Shown here: piece by piece, positions 10,960-20,050 of the stretch
Layout of the letters: each line of letters opens with the position of its first letter
Numbering within the stretch: position 1 is the stretch's first letter
Assembly: GCF_040954645.1 (NCBI RefSeq)
Contig: NC_092803.1
Location: forward strand, 16,121,230-16,185,229
Direction: 5' to 3'
DNA length: 64,000 bases
From: Diabrotica undecimpunctata
Taxonomy: Eukaryota; Arthropoda; Insecta; Coleoptera; Chrysomelidae
Program-made: the position numbers and the translations under genes
The notes under the pieces: model-generated
The model's database searches: none
The model's input: the letters and a program-made list of their open reading frames with translations, nothing else
Told to the model about the DNA's origin: nothing

Positions 10960-11059
10960 TTACATACTTAAAAAAAAAAAGAAAGTTCCATGGTATGGGA
11001 ATAGAATTAAATAATATCTGACTATATACACTTTAAATACAAACTGCAGATGTTTAAGC
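10960..11059. other. Short A-rich spacer between two LINE relics
   Basis: Includes an A run near 10970-10982. No motif was recognised. Confidence 0.4.
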
Positions 11060-11875
11060 CGTCCTAGCAATCGATAAGGAAGATATGAAGTACATGAAAG
11101 AAAGTTGGCTGAAAAATATTAGAAACGGAGACTAATATGTACTTAATACCGAAAAAAAAATATCTCAGTATTGGAATAGACATAGCAAATCTGGTACTAG
11201 ATTATAACAATAAGATATGGACTGTTGATGAATACAATTATCTATAAACAATATTCAATGGAGAAGCAACCATCAACCAAGGTGACCAAGAAATTAACTT
11301 CTTCTTCTTCTTCTTCAGATACAAATCCACTAATGGATGTTAGCGATCACATTTTCCATTAATTTTCTATTTCTTGCAATATGTATCAGAGATTGTATGT
11401 CGTTAATCCCTGTCCATTGCCTTATGTTTCGGAGCCAGGACATTTTCTTGCGTCCCATTCCTCTCTTGCCTTCAATTTTACCCTCGATTATAAGATTATA
11501 AGAAATTAACACCAGAATAATACGAGTCAAAAAAGCTGTAGGATACCTTAACGAAATTCTCTGGGACAAGAACAAAGAAAAGAAGAGAAAGTTTAGTATC
11601 TAAGAAACTCCGGTAAAAAGTATGCTATTATACCCATTAACGGAAACATGGCGATTAACAGAGAGAAACCGAAGACAGAAAGCCATAAAAATGGATGTAA
11701 TAAGGCGAACGCTAAGGATTTCGAGAAGGGAGAGAATAAGAAATAAAAAAATCAAAAAACTCATAGGAATAGAAGGTACAATATTGGATGACATAGCGGA
11801 GTATGGGCCAGTTGCGCCAGACAGACATGGCGCCAATATCGATAAGCATTGCACCTGCATTACCGGCCGGGCTTT
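11060..11875 (+). pseudogene. LINE reverse transcriptase C-terminal half, split by another LINE
   Basis: Before the insert the frame carries an RT thumb region (VDEYNYL.TIFNGEATINQG). After it the reading resumes in phase as TRIIRVKKAVGYLNEILWDK, then TPVKSMLLYPLTETWRLTER and a basic DVIRRTLRISRRERIRN segment ending in GIEGTILDDIAE near 11800. The pattern matches the LINE at 4697-5709 (KYLGT...LWDKK...ILTYGSENW...RRMGV). It is 5' truncated, lacks the catalytic FADD, and is interrupted at 11299-11499. Confidence 0.75.
11299..11499 (-). mobile_element. 201-bp LINE tail inserted in a LINE, with 11-bp target duplication
   Basis: AAGAAATTAAC at 11288-11298 is repeated at 11500-11510. Between them lies a minus-strand LINE 3' end, starting (low coordinate) with a (TTC)n run that is the (GAA)n tail on the coding strand. 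The coding strand reads GKIEGKRGMGRKKMSWLRNI, then RQWTGINDIQSLIHIARNRK and a stop. Over its whole length it is nearly identical to part of the insertion at 48276-48651, so the family was active recently relative to its hosts. Confidence 0.9.
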
Positions 11876-11984
11876 GTCAAAATAGAAACCTTAGCCAAAA
11901 CCGGAATTATTTATCAACTGGACATCTGGCAGGTGACATGTGTGCAGTAAAAAATGTCGATATATAAAAAATTTTTTCATTTTT
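11876..11984. other. Short unassigned spacer
   Basis: Between the LINE relic and the tandem repeat. It includes a GC-richer patch near 11820-11880 with no recognisable function. Confidence 0.3.
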
Positions 11985-12243
11985 GACATTTTAGGATTTA
12001 ACGAATATGATGGCATAGAAAAAATAAAACTTGGTGGCAGGCCAGAAAAACACATCAAAAAATATAATATTATACCGAGCGTAGGCAAAAATTTTTTTCA
12101 TTTGCAACATTTTAGGATTTAGCAAATATGATGACATAGAAAAATATAGTATAAGACTAGAATAGTATAAGACTAGAACAGCACATCAATTATAATATTA
12201 TACATAGCGTAGTCAGAATTTTTTTTTTCATTTGTGTCATTTT
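11985..12243 (+). repeat. Tandem repeat of about 121 bp, left part
   Basis: Units begin at ACATTTTAGGATTTA (about 11986 and 12107), giving a period of 121 bp. The second unit is about 130 bp because of a small internal duplication of GTATAAGACTAGAA. A third unit starts near 12236 and is cut by a Jockey-type LINE. The same unit resumes at 13567, after the LINE. This looks like a short satellite array. Confidence 0.75.
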
Positions 12244-12246
12244 TTT

Positions 12247-13562
12247 AACGGCTGTAATACAAAACGCTGCTTGGGAATCTACTCCTATAAGTAAAAAGAA
12301 TAATCCCAAAGACAATAATGTGCCATTACATATCAAACAAATTTTAACCGAAAAAAGGAGAGCGCGTGCAAAATGGCAAAAGTCCCTAAATCCACAGGAT
12401 AAAACACAGCTAACTAGACACACACACCAGCTAACGTCAGCGCTAAATCAAGCTCGTAATGACACCTACAATTTTTTATAAACAATCTCTCTTCAGATGA
12501 CCACTCTAAAAAATTCAAGAAACCGACACTATCAATTCCTCCAATAAGAAAACCTGATAGAAGTTGGGCGCAGACTGAAAAAGCTAATGTATTTGCAGAA
12601 TATTAAGAAAATATAGTTACTCCAAATTTAGGTCAAAACATAACTGATGATGTAGTTAGTGAATATTTAGATGCACCCTGCCAACTATCACCTAGAATAA
12701 AAGCATTCTCCCCATTCGAGGTTCGCAGAATAATAATGAGTATCAACTCTCACAAAGCTCCAGGATTCGATTTAATCGATGAGAGAATCCTAAAACAACT
12801 ACCCAGGAAAGAAGTTCTCATGCTTACTATTATCTATAATAGAATGCTGCAGTTTAGCCAACGACCTAGACATAGCATATGAAAAGCTGCAAAATTACTT
12901 GCATAGAGATTGGTTGACAAAATGGAAAATTAAAGTCAATAAAGTCAGCCCAAATCACATTTACAACAAGAAGACGCACTTGTCCACAAGTTAGTCTAAA
13001 CAATTCCCCCCAGCAGCACATTAACGCCAAAAAAAACTTAGCTCAGTATAAAATTAAAACAAATGAATTGGTTACTTGACAGAAAGTCACACATGTCATT
13101 GGAAAACAAAATCCTGCTTTACAAACTCATACTAAAACCAATATGGACTTACGGCTTAGAACTCTGGGGCTGTAGCAAGCTTTCAAATACAAAAATTTTG
13201 CAGATCTTCCAATAAAAAACACTGCGTATGATAGCTAACGCCCCTTGGTATGTGAGCAATGCAACCATCCACAATGACCTAGGAGCACCAACCGTAAAAT
13301 ATGTCATATCACTTTACGCCAACAAGGCCAAAATTCTAAATTCAACTCACCACAGCCAAATTATCAGTGAATTGTATCAGCCACCAATGGAGAAACGAAA
13401 ACTGAAGAGGACTTGGCCAGAAGACCTGGTTACATAGGTGAAAATAGAAAAGTGTCACTGGACGGTACCCAAATCAAGTCAATATTGTCATCACATTTAC
13501 TAATTACTCAATGTACTGTTTATAATTAGATTGTACATATGCATTTAAACATAAAAAAAAAC
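12247..13562 (+). mobile_element. Jockey-type LINE with internal deletion, inside the tandem repeat
   Basis: TGTGTCATTTT at 12233-12243 matches TGTGACATTTT at 13563-13573 with one substitution, an 11-bp target duplication. An A run at about 13551-13560 is the 3' tail. Coding matter on the plus strand includes NSHKAPGFDLIDERILKQL (about 12755-12810), the RT SHKAPG.D motif, then DWLTKWKIKV (about 12910), then KLILKPIWTYGLELWGCSKL (about 13120-13185) and ANAPWYVSNATIHNDLGAPT (about 13237-13296). The palm with the FADD motif is missing: sequence jumps from the SHKAPG block to the WLTKWKI block near 12860. It is the same family as the copy at 53140-54676. Confidence 0.85.
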
Positions 13563-13690
13563 TGTGACATTTTAGGATTTAACGAATATGATGGCATAGA
13601 AAAAATCAAAACATGGTCTCAGGCCAGAACATTCATAAAATTTTATATATATATGTATCATTTGTATTTATCATTTTTTTTAAATAAAAA
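13563..13690 (+). repeat. Tandem repeat of about 121 bp, right part
   Basis: Continues the array cut at 12243. ACATTTTAGGATTTAACGAA at 13567-13586 is identical to the first unit, and similarity fades beyond about 13650. Confidence 0.7.
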
Positions 13691-14194
13691 TATTTTTTTC
13701 GTTTTTGGTACTCGTTCTTTATTGAATTTTCCTGTAATCACTTTTTAATCTTTCGATTATCCTCGTAGATGGTTATAAAAGTATATATTTAAATATATAC
13801 GTCAAAAACAACATTCAATATTGCTTTTTTGGCGAAATTTAAAGGCATTTTTAGAATAGATGATTTATTTAACTTCCCTTAGATAATCGTCTAAAATAGC
13901 TGATTTCCATAAGAAGAGAACCCTTTTTAAAGTCAAACATGGAAATTAGGTTATTGGATGTGTTCCAGTTGAATTAAAATCGATTTCCAGTACTGAATTC
14001 TTGAAACGCATTAAGAATAAGGAAACTAGACAAACTGTTTCTTTTAGAAACGTTTATTTTGCTTTTATTGTAATAGAATACTGCAATAGGGGCTTTAAAA
14101 ACAGACGGGAAACCGAGAAGGAACTGCTAAGTATTTAAGTATATAAAATATGTCTCATTTTATGGTTATATGGGTTATGTTTTGGAGTCGTAAT
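13691..14194. other. No recognisable gene
   Basis: AT-rich sequence. Nothing with coding or repeat structure was recognised. Confidence 0.5.
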
Positions 14195-14199
14195 GTTAT

Positions 14200-14345
14200 A
14201 AGGATATTAATATGAATATTATTGTGAAAAATGAAAAGCAAATGCAAAAAAACTTGGATATGTGCAACATAACATGCTTTCAAATCATCACGGAATGAAA
14301 ATAATACAACAACAAAACAAAAGTTATGGTAGTAGGAGACGATTT
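14200..14345 (+). pseudogene. Possible LINE reverse transcriptase scrap
   Basis: The plus frame reads VKNEKQMQKNLDMCNITC and then NKTKVMVVGDD. This resembles the stretch after the FADD motif in LINE reverse transcriptases (EK-x-M-Q-x-x-L-D...N-x-x-K-T-K-V-M). It is only about 50 codons with two stops, so the assignment is tentative. Confidence 0.4.
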
Positions 14346-14629
14346 TGAAAAAAATAAATATAAAAATTCGAAAAATACTTCGCCAAAATAAATATAGTAC
14401 AGAAATTAATTCGGCTGTAAAAATGCAATTGGGCTTATATGTCATTAACTGTTATATTAACAGTGCTATATTATTAAAACCGTCGTGAACATGGTTCCCC
14501 CAACTGAGGAAAAAGTATTAGTATTTATCGTAGTTGATTATTTCCGCTAATACGAAAATAGACGGCATAATGGTGAAAGTTTGAAACAAGTATCTGACAA
14601 AACTGTCTAAAATATCGACAAAATATAAA

Positions 14630-14906
14630 AAAAAATGTTTAACAAGGCAGCTCCCAGTAAAAGTATAATGTTAGCAATCGTTGGGAAATTTCGTTACACT
14701 GGTAGTGTGTGTCAGTGCAGTGGTCCGGTCGTTTAACAAAAGTTACCAACAACAATCAAGGATGCGTTCTAGACCAGATCTTACAGTCTCTAAAACGAAG
14801 CCTTCCATGTACTGCGTTAATTACTGCTGAACTGAATATAAGTAAAACATCCACATGTCGACTATTCAAATCTCTTGGTGGTGATCTTTGTAACGTGTCA
14901 AAATGA
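14630..14906 (+). pseudogene. Possible N-terminal relic of an insect mariner/Tc-like transposase
   Basis: Reading FNKAAPSKSIMLAIVGKFRY then TGSV, and after a frameshift LQSLKRSLPCTALITAELNI followed by SKTSTCRLFKSLGG. The order S-K-x-x-V...K-F-x-x-T-G-S-V, then a helix-turn-helix ending S-K-T/S-x-x-x-R-L, is that of the DNA-binding N-terminus (DUF4817-like) of a family of insect transposons. It is short and frameshifted and stops right at the boundary of the piggyBac-type MITE. Confidence 0.45.
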
Positions 14907-15525
14907 CGATTAACCCTTAACTACAGACATTCCATTATTACCATGTAACAACAGAGCACCGGTATTTTTTACCGGTCATTATAAAACAGAGTTAAATATA
15001 AAGTTAAATAGAAAGTTAATAAAAAAATGCATTATGTATTTTTCTGTAATGTCTAGATATGGGAGAACTGGTGAAATGAGTGATTTTAATAATAAAATAC
15101 AAGATTTTTAAATAATAATATATTAAAGGACAATTTTGGTAACATTTTTGGTCTATTGAAACAAAAAGCCATAAATGCAATGAACAAAAATTTAGATTTT
15201 TTTAAAGAAATAAACCTAATATAGAATTATAAAAGAAATATAAAATAGCATTTACGAAAATCTATACATACACACCAAATTTAAGCCTGTTTGAAAGTCC
15301 AGGATGACTTCCAGAGTCCATTAAAAATACTTACTTAAAAACAGACTTCCCGTAAATTTTACCGGTTAAGATTTTGAATGTGCGCTATGAAAGACAATAT
15401 TCACAATACACGCCGACCGCTTTGATTAGCTCTGTAATACAAACTGCCCGAGAGGTATGACACACATGAAATTGTAAGTGGTGCGGATACCACGAAATCC
15501 GCGTTTTAACCCTTTCGAGACTCCA

Positions 15526-15541
15526 GGTACATATGTGTACC
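15526..15541 (+). repeat. Subterminal palindrome of the inner piggyBac, left copy
   Basis: GGTACATATGTGTACC, five bases inside the terminal repeat. It recurs near the right end, suggesting a transposase-binding site. Confidence 0.6.
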
Positions 15542-15888
15542 ACTATGTTTGCATACAAGCCTAAAGTGATATTTTGCCGTTAAATATTATTTAAAAATGT
15601 ACCAGTCAGTTCTCCATTGCATCGTTTGAGTCACGTTTAGATGTGTTGGTTGCTACAGTCAGCATAAATACATTGTTTTTTGATACAAATTATAGTTAAA
15701 TTGTATTATATCATTTTACAGACTGTTTGTTTTTGTGTCTTTTTATAGTAAGTATATTTAGATTGTTATTTATTTATAGTAAAATAAACATTTGACTGTT
15801 TTTAAAATCTATGGTACTAATAAGTACCAATAGTCTTATAGTACGGTATGTAAGTGTACCATTAGTCTTATTCATGTCATTTTTAGAT

Positions 15889-17577
15889 ATGGATAAGAAA
15901 AGGCCACTTACACAGAAAGAACTTCAATATTATGCAGAATTATCATTTTCCGAGTCTGGAAGTAGTGATGACATGTATAAGCCTTCTGATGATGAATCGG
16001 AATCAGACGAGGACTGCAAAGATAATTTTCACGAAACTTCTGATGAAGAATCAGAATCAGAGTTAGAAGTTCGTGATACACAGGAAACTTTACAAGAAAC
16101 TGCCACACCTAGTAGTTCTTTTGTGTTGTGGTCAACACCAAATGAAGGTTTTGCTCCGAAAAAACAAATTTTAAGTCAACGTAGTTGTACATTGGATGCT
16201 GGCATACAATCTAACTTGACGCCATACCAATATTTCAAAAAGTTGTTTCCACGTTCTTTGTATATGTATATTGCTCAATGCACTAATGAAAGGATTGGAA
16301 TATGTAAGCAGTCAAGAAGAAACGCTCGTCTGAAAGAAACTGACTTAGGAGAAATTCAAATAGTTCTTGGTTGTATGCTAGTTATGTGCTACAACCGTGT
16401 ACCAGAAATCAGTCATTATTGGTCAACTCATCCTTCACTGGGAAACGTTTCAATTCAAAATGCAATATCCCGTGACAAATTCAAAGTTATATCGTCAAAA
16501 ATGTATTTTGCATCACCAAAGAAACCAACAGAAGCCTCAAAAACGTATTACATTGATGACGTTGTACAATGCTTGAAAGGTACCTTTCAAAAATATCGAC
16601 AAGACAGCAGTTTTCAAAGTATCGACGAGTCCATGACGAAATTCAAAGGTCGATCGTCACTCAAACAGTATATGCCGCTAAAACCAGTAAAAAGGGGAAT
16701 CAAAATGTGGCTTAGGTCAGACTCGTTTACTGGATATACCTACGACTTCAACATCTACACAGGTCGCGAAACTGAATGTGTAGAAGGAACTCTTGGGGAA
16801 CGTGTAGTGAACAAACTTGTTTCCACAGCAAAAGAAAGAGATATAACCTTTTGCTTTGATCGTTTTTTTACTTCGGTTTGTCTGTTGGAAAATATAGAGT
16901 ACGCAGCAATAGGGACCTGTAACCAAAATAGAAAAAACTTGCCAAAAATAAAAGATAAATTGCAAAGAGGTGAATGCGTATTTCAGTGCAGTGAAAACGG
17001 ACTAATGTTTGTGAAATGGCAGGACACCAAGAAAGTCTTGATGCTGAGTAATTGCCATAATGACAGTGTTTCATCTATCAATAAAACCATGAGGGATGGT
17101 TCGAAAGTAAATGTGTCCTGTCCAGAAATGATAGCGTGCTACAGGAAAATTATGGGTGGGGTTGATCTAGCAGACCAAATGGTAGGATTGTACGATTTAG
17201 ATCGTAAATCAAACAAATGGTGGAAAAAAGTATTCCATCGCTTACTTATGATGTCAGTTGTAAACTCATGGATTATTTATAATGAAAAAAATAAGAAAAA
17301 AATTCCTCTGATTCAATTTTTGGTACCTCTGGCAGAAGAAATGATAGCTGAAGGACAAAAAATAGCTGCTATACGACGTTTATCTAAGACGGGAAGAATA
17401 TCTATGAAAAGAAAACGTTTCGAGAGTGTATCATTACATCTTCCAATTGAAGGAAGCACAAGAAGACGATGTAAAATGTGCACTGATAATAAAACTCAAA
17501 CACGTACAAAAACCCTTTGCGAAGAGTGTGACATTCCTTTATGTAAAAACTGTTTCGCAGTATATCACCGTAAATAA
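15889..17577 (+). CDS. piggyBac transposase, intact
   Basis: This DDD transposase cuts and pastes its element at TTAA sites and would act in the nucleus. From the ATG at 15889 (MDKKRPLTQKEL) it is 562 residues. An in-frame ATG at 15811 would add 26 residues, but these overlap a repeat-like region, and a TTTTAG just before 15889 could be a splice acceptor, so the later start is preferred. An acidic N-terminus (many D, E and S, about 15-75) leads into the catalytic core. The three Asp expected in piggyBac are present: D in SIDESMTKF (codon at 16624), D in CFDRFF (16858) and D in GGVDLADQM (17164), with spacing close to that of the cabbage looper enzyme. The C-terminus has a Cys-rich zinc-binding domain (CKMC...CEEC..PLCKNCF..YH). 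No stop or frameshift is seen. It is probably active or only recently inactive. Confidence 0.93.
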   Translation: MDKKRPLTQKELQYYAELSFSESGSSDDMYKPSDDESESDEDCKDNFHETSDEESESELEVRDTQETLQETATPSSSFVLWSTPNEGFAPKKQILSQRSCTLDAGIQSNLTPYQYFKKLFPRSLYMYIAQCTNERIGICKQSRRNARLKETDLGEIQIVLGCMLVMCYNRVPEISHYWSTHPSLGNVSIQNAISRDKFKVISSKMYFASPKKPTEASKTYYIDDVVQCLKGTFQKYRQDSSFQSIDESMTKFKGRSSLKQYMPLKPVKRGIKMWLRSDSFTGYTYDFNIYTGRETECVEGTLGERVVNKLVSTAKERDITFCFDRFFTSVCLLENIEYAAIGTCNQNRKNLPKIKDKLQRGECVFQCSENGLMFVKWQDTKKVLMLSNCHNDSVSSINKTMRDGSKVNVSCPEMIACYRKIMGGVDLADQMVGLYDLDRKSNKWWKKVFHRLLMMSVVNSWIIYNEKNKKKIPLIQFLVPLAEEMIAEGQKIAAIRRLSKTGRISMKRKRFESVSLHLPIEGSTRRRCKMCTDNKTQTRTKTLCEECDIPLCKNCFAVYHRK

Positions 17578-17672
17578 TATTTTGTATTTTTGAGTAATTG
17601 TTTTGTATTTTTGAGTAATAAAGTAATACAAATATATTATGTGGTATATAATTATATTTTTATGTGGGACTG

Positions 17673-17722
17673 TTGGTACACATATGTACCAATACACAAG
17701 ACTAATGGTACATATGTGTACC
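17673..17722 (+). repeat. Subterminal palindromes of the inner piggyBac, right pair
   Basis: TTGGTACACATATGTACCAA at 17673-17692 and TGGTACATATGTGTACCA at 17705-17722, separated by 12 bp. The AGACTAATGGTACA context of the second is inverted at about 15855-15868, upstream of the transposase start, so the subterminal similarity extends beyond the palindrome itself. Confidence 0.6.
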
Positions 17723-17904
17723 ACTACCCCCACGAACACCCTAACGTTTTTATTAACATTTTTTGTTAAAAAAGGGTATATTTGTGTATATAAAAATAAA
17801 AAACCACAAAAATATGTTTTTAAAACTCGTTAAAACAAACCGTCTCGAAAGGGTTAAGACCGCGCACCGGTAAGAAATACCGGATCTCTGTAGTTAAGGG
17901 TTAA

Positions 17905-18159
17905 TATATTTGTCCAAATGTTAAATTAAGTAAATCAAACCATCATAAATCAAACCGAACATACATTTTCATAAATATATGTCAAAATTTTTGTAAATAT
18001 ATTCTAATAAAATAAAACTTGTACTACGCCGATAATAAAAGAAAATAATTGTAAGCTGTTTTCCATATATGAAAATATCATTGTTGGAAATTAAAAAAAT
18101 ATATGCGAGGGGGGCGCGATTTTCAGCATTGCAACCCACACTAATCGTGGCCACGTCTA
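17905..18159. other. No recognisable gene
   Basis: AT-rich flank of the piggyBac nest. No motif was recognised. Confidence 0.4.
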
Positions 18160-18310
18160 AGAGGTAAAGTAGAGGGCAAAAGATCAGTGGGAATACACCA
18201 GAACGATCAGAGAAGATGGTTTCGACCGCTCATTTGCAGAAATCTTTTTTGCACCGGTCTTTCTCGAAAGCTTTTATTGCCATGTGGATCTCCAATTTCG
18301 AAAGAAGACA
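18160..18310 (+). pseudogene. LINE 3' end scrap
   Basis: Plus frames read RGKVEGKRSVG, then EDGFDRSFAEIFFAPVF and FIAMWISNFERRQYKKKK. These match the last coding segment of the LINE group seen at 37500-37680 (WFDRSSAEIFRAAVSKTTIA then IWIANLE). It ends in an AAGAAG stretch. Only the last 50 or so codons survive. Confidence 0.6.
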
Positions 18311-18483
18311 GTACAAAAAGAAGAAAAACTAGATAAATAAGATCTCCAAATTTTTAGGGTCGCCAAGAAATGAGCAAATCCCAAAGCAGAAATGTATAAA
18401 AATATATGAAATGAACTTATCAAAAACTAATAATACGCGAAAATAAAACCAGGAATAAAATAATTAGATAGAACTAATTCCGA

Positions 18484-20050
18484 ATGTTATATTTACAGAT
18501 TAAAAAACCATGCCGAAGACTACTAAAGAAAAGAAGAAGAGGTTGTGGTCAAATGGCTGCCAAGACTTTCAAAGTACCCAAGACCACGCTGATGCATTTA
18601 TCAATGGAAAAATATGGAGAACTGCAAAAGCAGCTTCTGTTGGGACAGGAAGGCCTACTGTCTTGCCTCCCGAATTAAAGGAACAGTTAGTTAAGTATTT
18701 TTTGGTCATGGAATCTACATTTTTTGGTTTGGCTAGGCGAGACCTTCGACGGATGGCCTTTTAACTGACTGAAAGAAATGGCATAACGCACCCTTTTGTT
18801 AAACACAACATGGCAAGTAAAGCGTGGCTAAACCTATTAATGAAAAGACATAAGGGCCGACTTTCAATTCGTAAGCCAATAGGAACCTCATTTGCAAGAG
18901 CTGTAGGTTTCAACAAAGAAAATGTGCCAATGTTTTTTGACAACATTAAATATGCATTTGAAAAACACAGCTATCCAGCAAACAGAATGTTCAAAGTTGA
19001 TGAAAGTGGCCTTACAGTAGTTCAGAGTAAAGTAAAACCAGTCATTGGTCTCCGAGGAAAAAGGCAGGTAGGCTCTCCTACATCAGCATAAAAGGGTGCC
19101 TTAATAACAATTGTAGTCTGTATGATTGCTGGTGGTGATTATGTTCCACCCATGGTGATATTTCCTCGGAAATACATAAATTCTCAGTTGCAAAAAGGAG
19201 CTCCTTTAGGTACTGTCTTTCACGTGCAGCCATCAGCATGGATTACAACAGAACTGTTTACAAAATGGTTTGACCATTTTTTGAGTACTACAAAACCTAC
19301 ACCTGAATCACTTGTTCTCCTAGTCTTTCACGAGCATTCAAGTCAAACCAGAAATATTGACATTATCGAGAAGGCTAGGTGGAACTATGTTACAATCATC
19401 TCCTTACCGCCTCATTTAACTCATCGGTTGCAGCCCTTATATAAGTTTTTTTGTCTCTTTTAAAAACTTAATATAGTCAGGAGATTAGACAATGGTTGTT
19501 AATAAGTCAACGCCCTCTAATAGCATTTGACGTAATGAAGCTGCTTAACAAGGCCTACATAAAGTGTCAAATGGTAAAAATAGCCATCAATGGGTTCAAG
19601 ACAACTGGAATTTTTCCACTGGATAGAAACAAGTTTTCTGATGCCGAGTTTATTGCAGAAGCCCAAAAAGAGAAACCTATTAATTAAGATGATAATGGCT
19701 GTACATCTGATTATCCTGTTAAAACATCTTCGAACAACACACTTGATGATGAAAATCCTGAATCTTCTCACCTGGTGACACATTCTCGTTTATGGGTTGC
19801 ACACGAACAAGCGTCCCCTTCAACTCAGTTGGTAGAACCTCGTCTCCTACCGCTGCCATTCCCCTCATCAAGTTCTCTTTCAAATCCTTCTCCAGTTTAC
19901 ACAAGCCCCTTTCAATTCCTGCCTGTGCCCAAACTAGTAAAAAACTCATAGAGGCCGCAAGTCCTGCAAATCGACAATAATCACTTCGTCCCCTTAAAGC
20001 AGACTTAGAGGTAGAAATTATTAAAAAGTTTTTGTCAGGAGAAAAAGACC
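18484..20050 (+). pseudogene. pogo/Tigger-family transposase, main part
   Basis: pogo-type transposases have a psq/CENP-B DNA-binding region followed by a DDE_1 domain. The N-terminal helix-turn-helix is seen in one frame (AAKTFKVPKTTLM) and continues in a second (GRPTVLPPELKEQLVKYFLV), so there is an early frameshift. Next come KHNMASKAWLNLLMKRHKGR and LSIRKPIGTSFARAVGFNKE (about 18800-18920). Then come FKVDESGLTVVQSK with the first catalytic Asp (about 18990-19030), PPMVIFPRK (about 19150) and LLVFHEHSSQTRNIDIIEKA (about 19318-19375). The second catalytic site normally reads LDGHxSHT; here the Asp position is His, so catalysis is lost even apart from the stops. The C-terminal linker (GIFPLDRNKFSDAEFIAE, then SPF..LPVPKL) runs to 20050, where another element interrupts it. 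Confidence 0.8.

Larger units (their letters stand above)
15510..17853 (+). mobile_element. Complete piggyBac element (inner), apparently intact
   Basis: The 12-bp inverted ends CCCTTTCGAGAC (15510-15521) and GTCTCGAAAGGG (17842-17853) are flanked by TTAA on both sides (15506-15509 and 17854-17857). The element is 2344 bp, the size of an autonomous piggyBac, and contains one long transposase frame. Subterminal palindromes of the type GGTACATATGTGTACC occur once at the left (15526-15541) and twice at the right (about 17674-17691 and 17706-17721). They are candidate transposase-binding sites. Exact ends, exact target duplication and an open transposase all point to a recent insertion. Confidence 0.92.
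14914..17900. mobile_element. Non-autonomous piggyBac-type MITE (outer), interrupted by a complete piggyBac
   Basis: The 14-bp inverted ends CCCTTAACTACAGA (14914-14927) and TCTGTAGTTAAGGG (17887-17900) are flanked by TTAA at 14910-14913 and 17901-17904. TTAA target sites and CCC-initial ends are diagnostic of the piggyBac superfamily. Removing the inner element (15510-17853) and one TTAA leaves 639 bp with no coding capacity. Subterminal ACCGGTA/TACCGGT motifs occur near both ends (about 14955-14980, about 15355-15365, and about 17864-17880). Its ends differ from those of the inner element, so it is a different family mobilised by some other piggyBac transposase. Confidence 0.85.
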
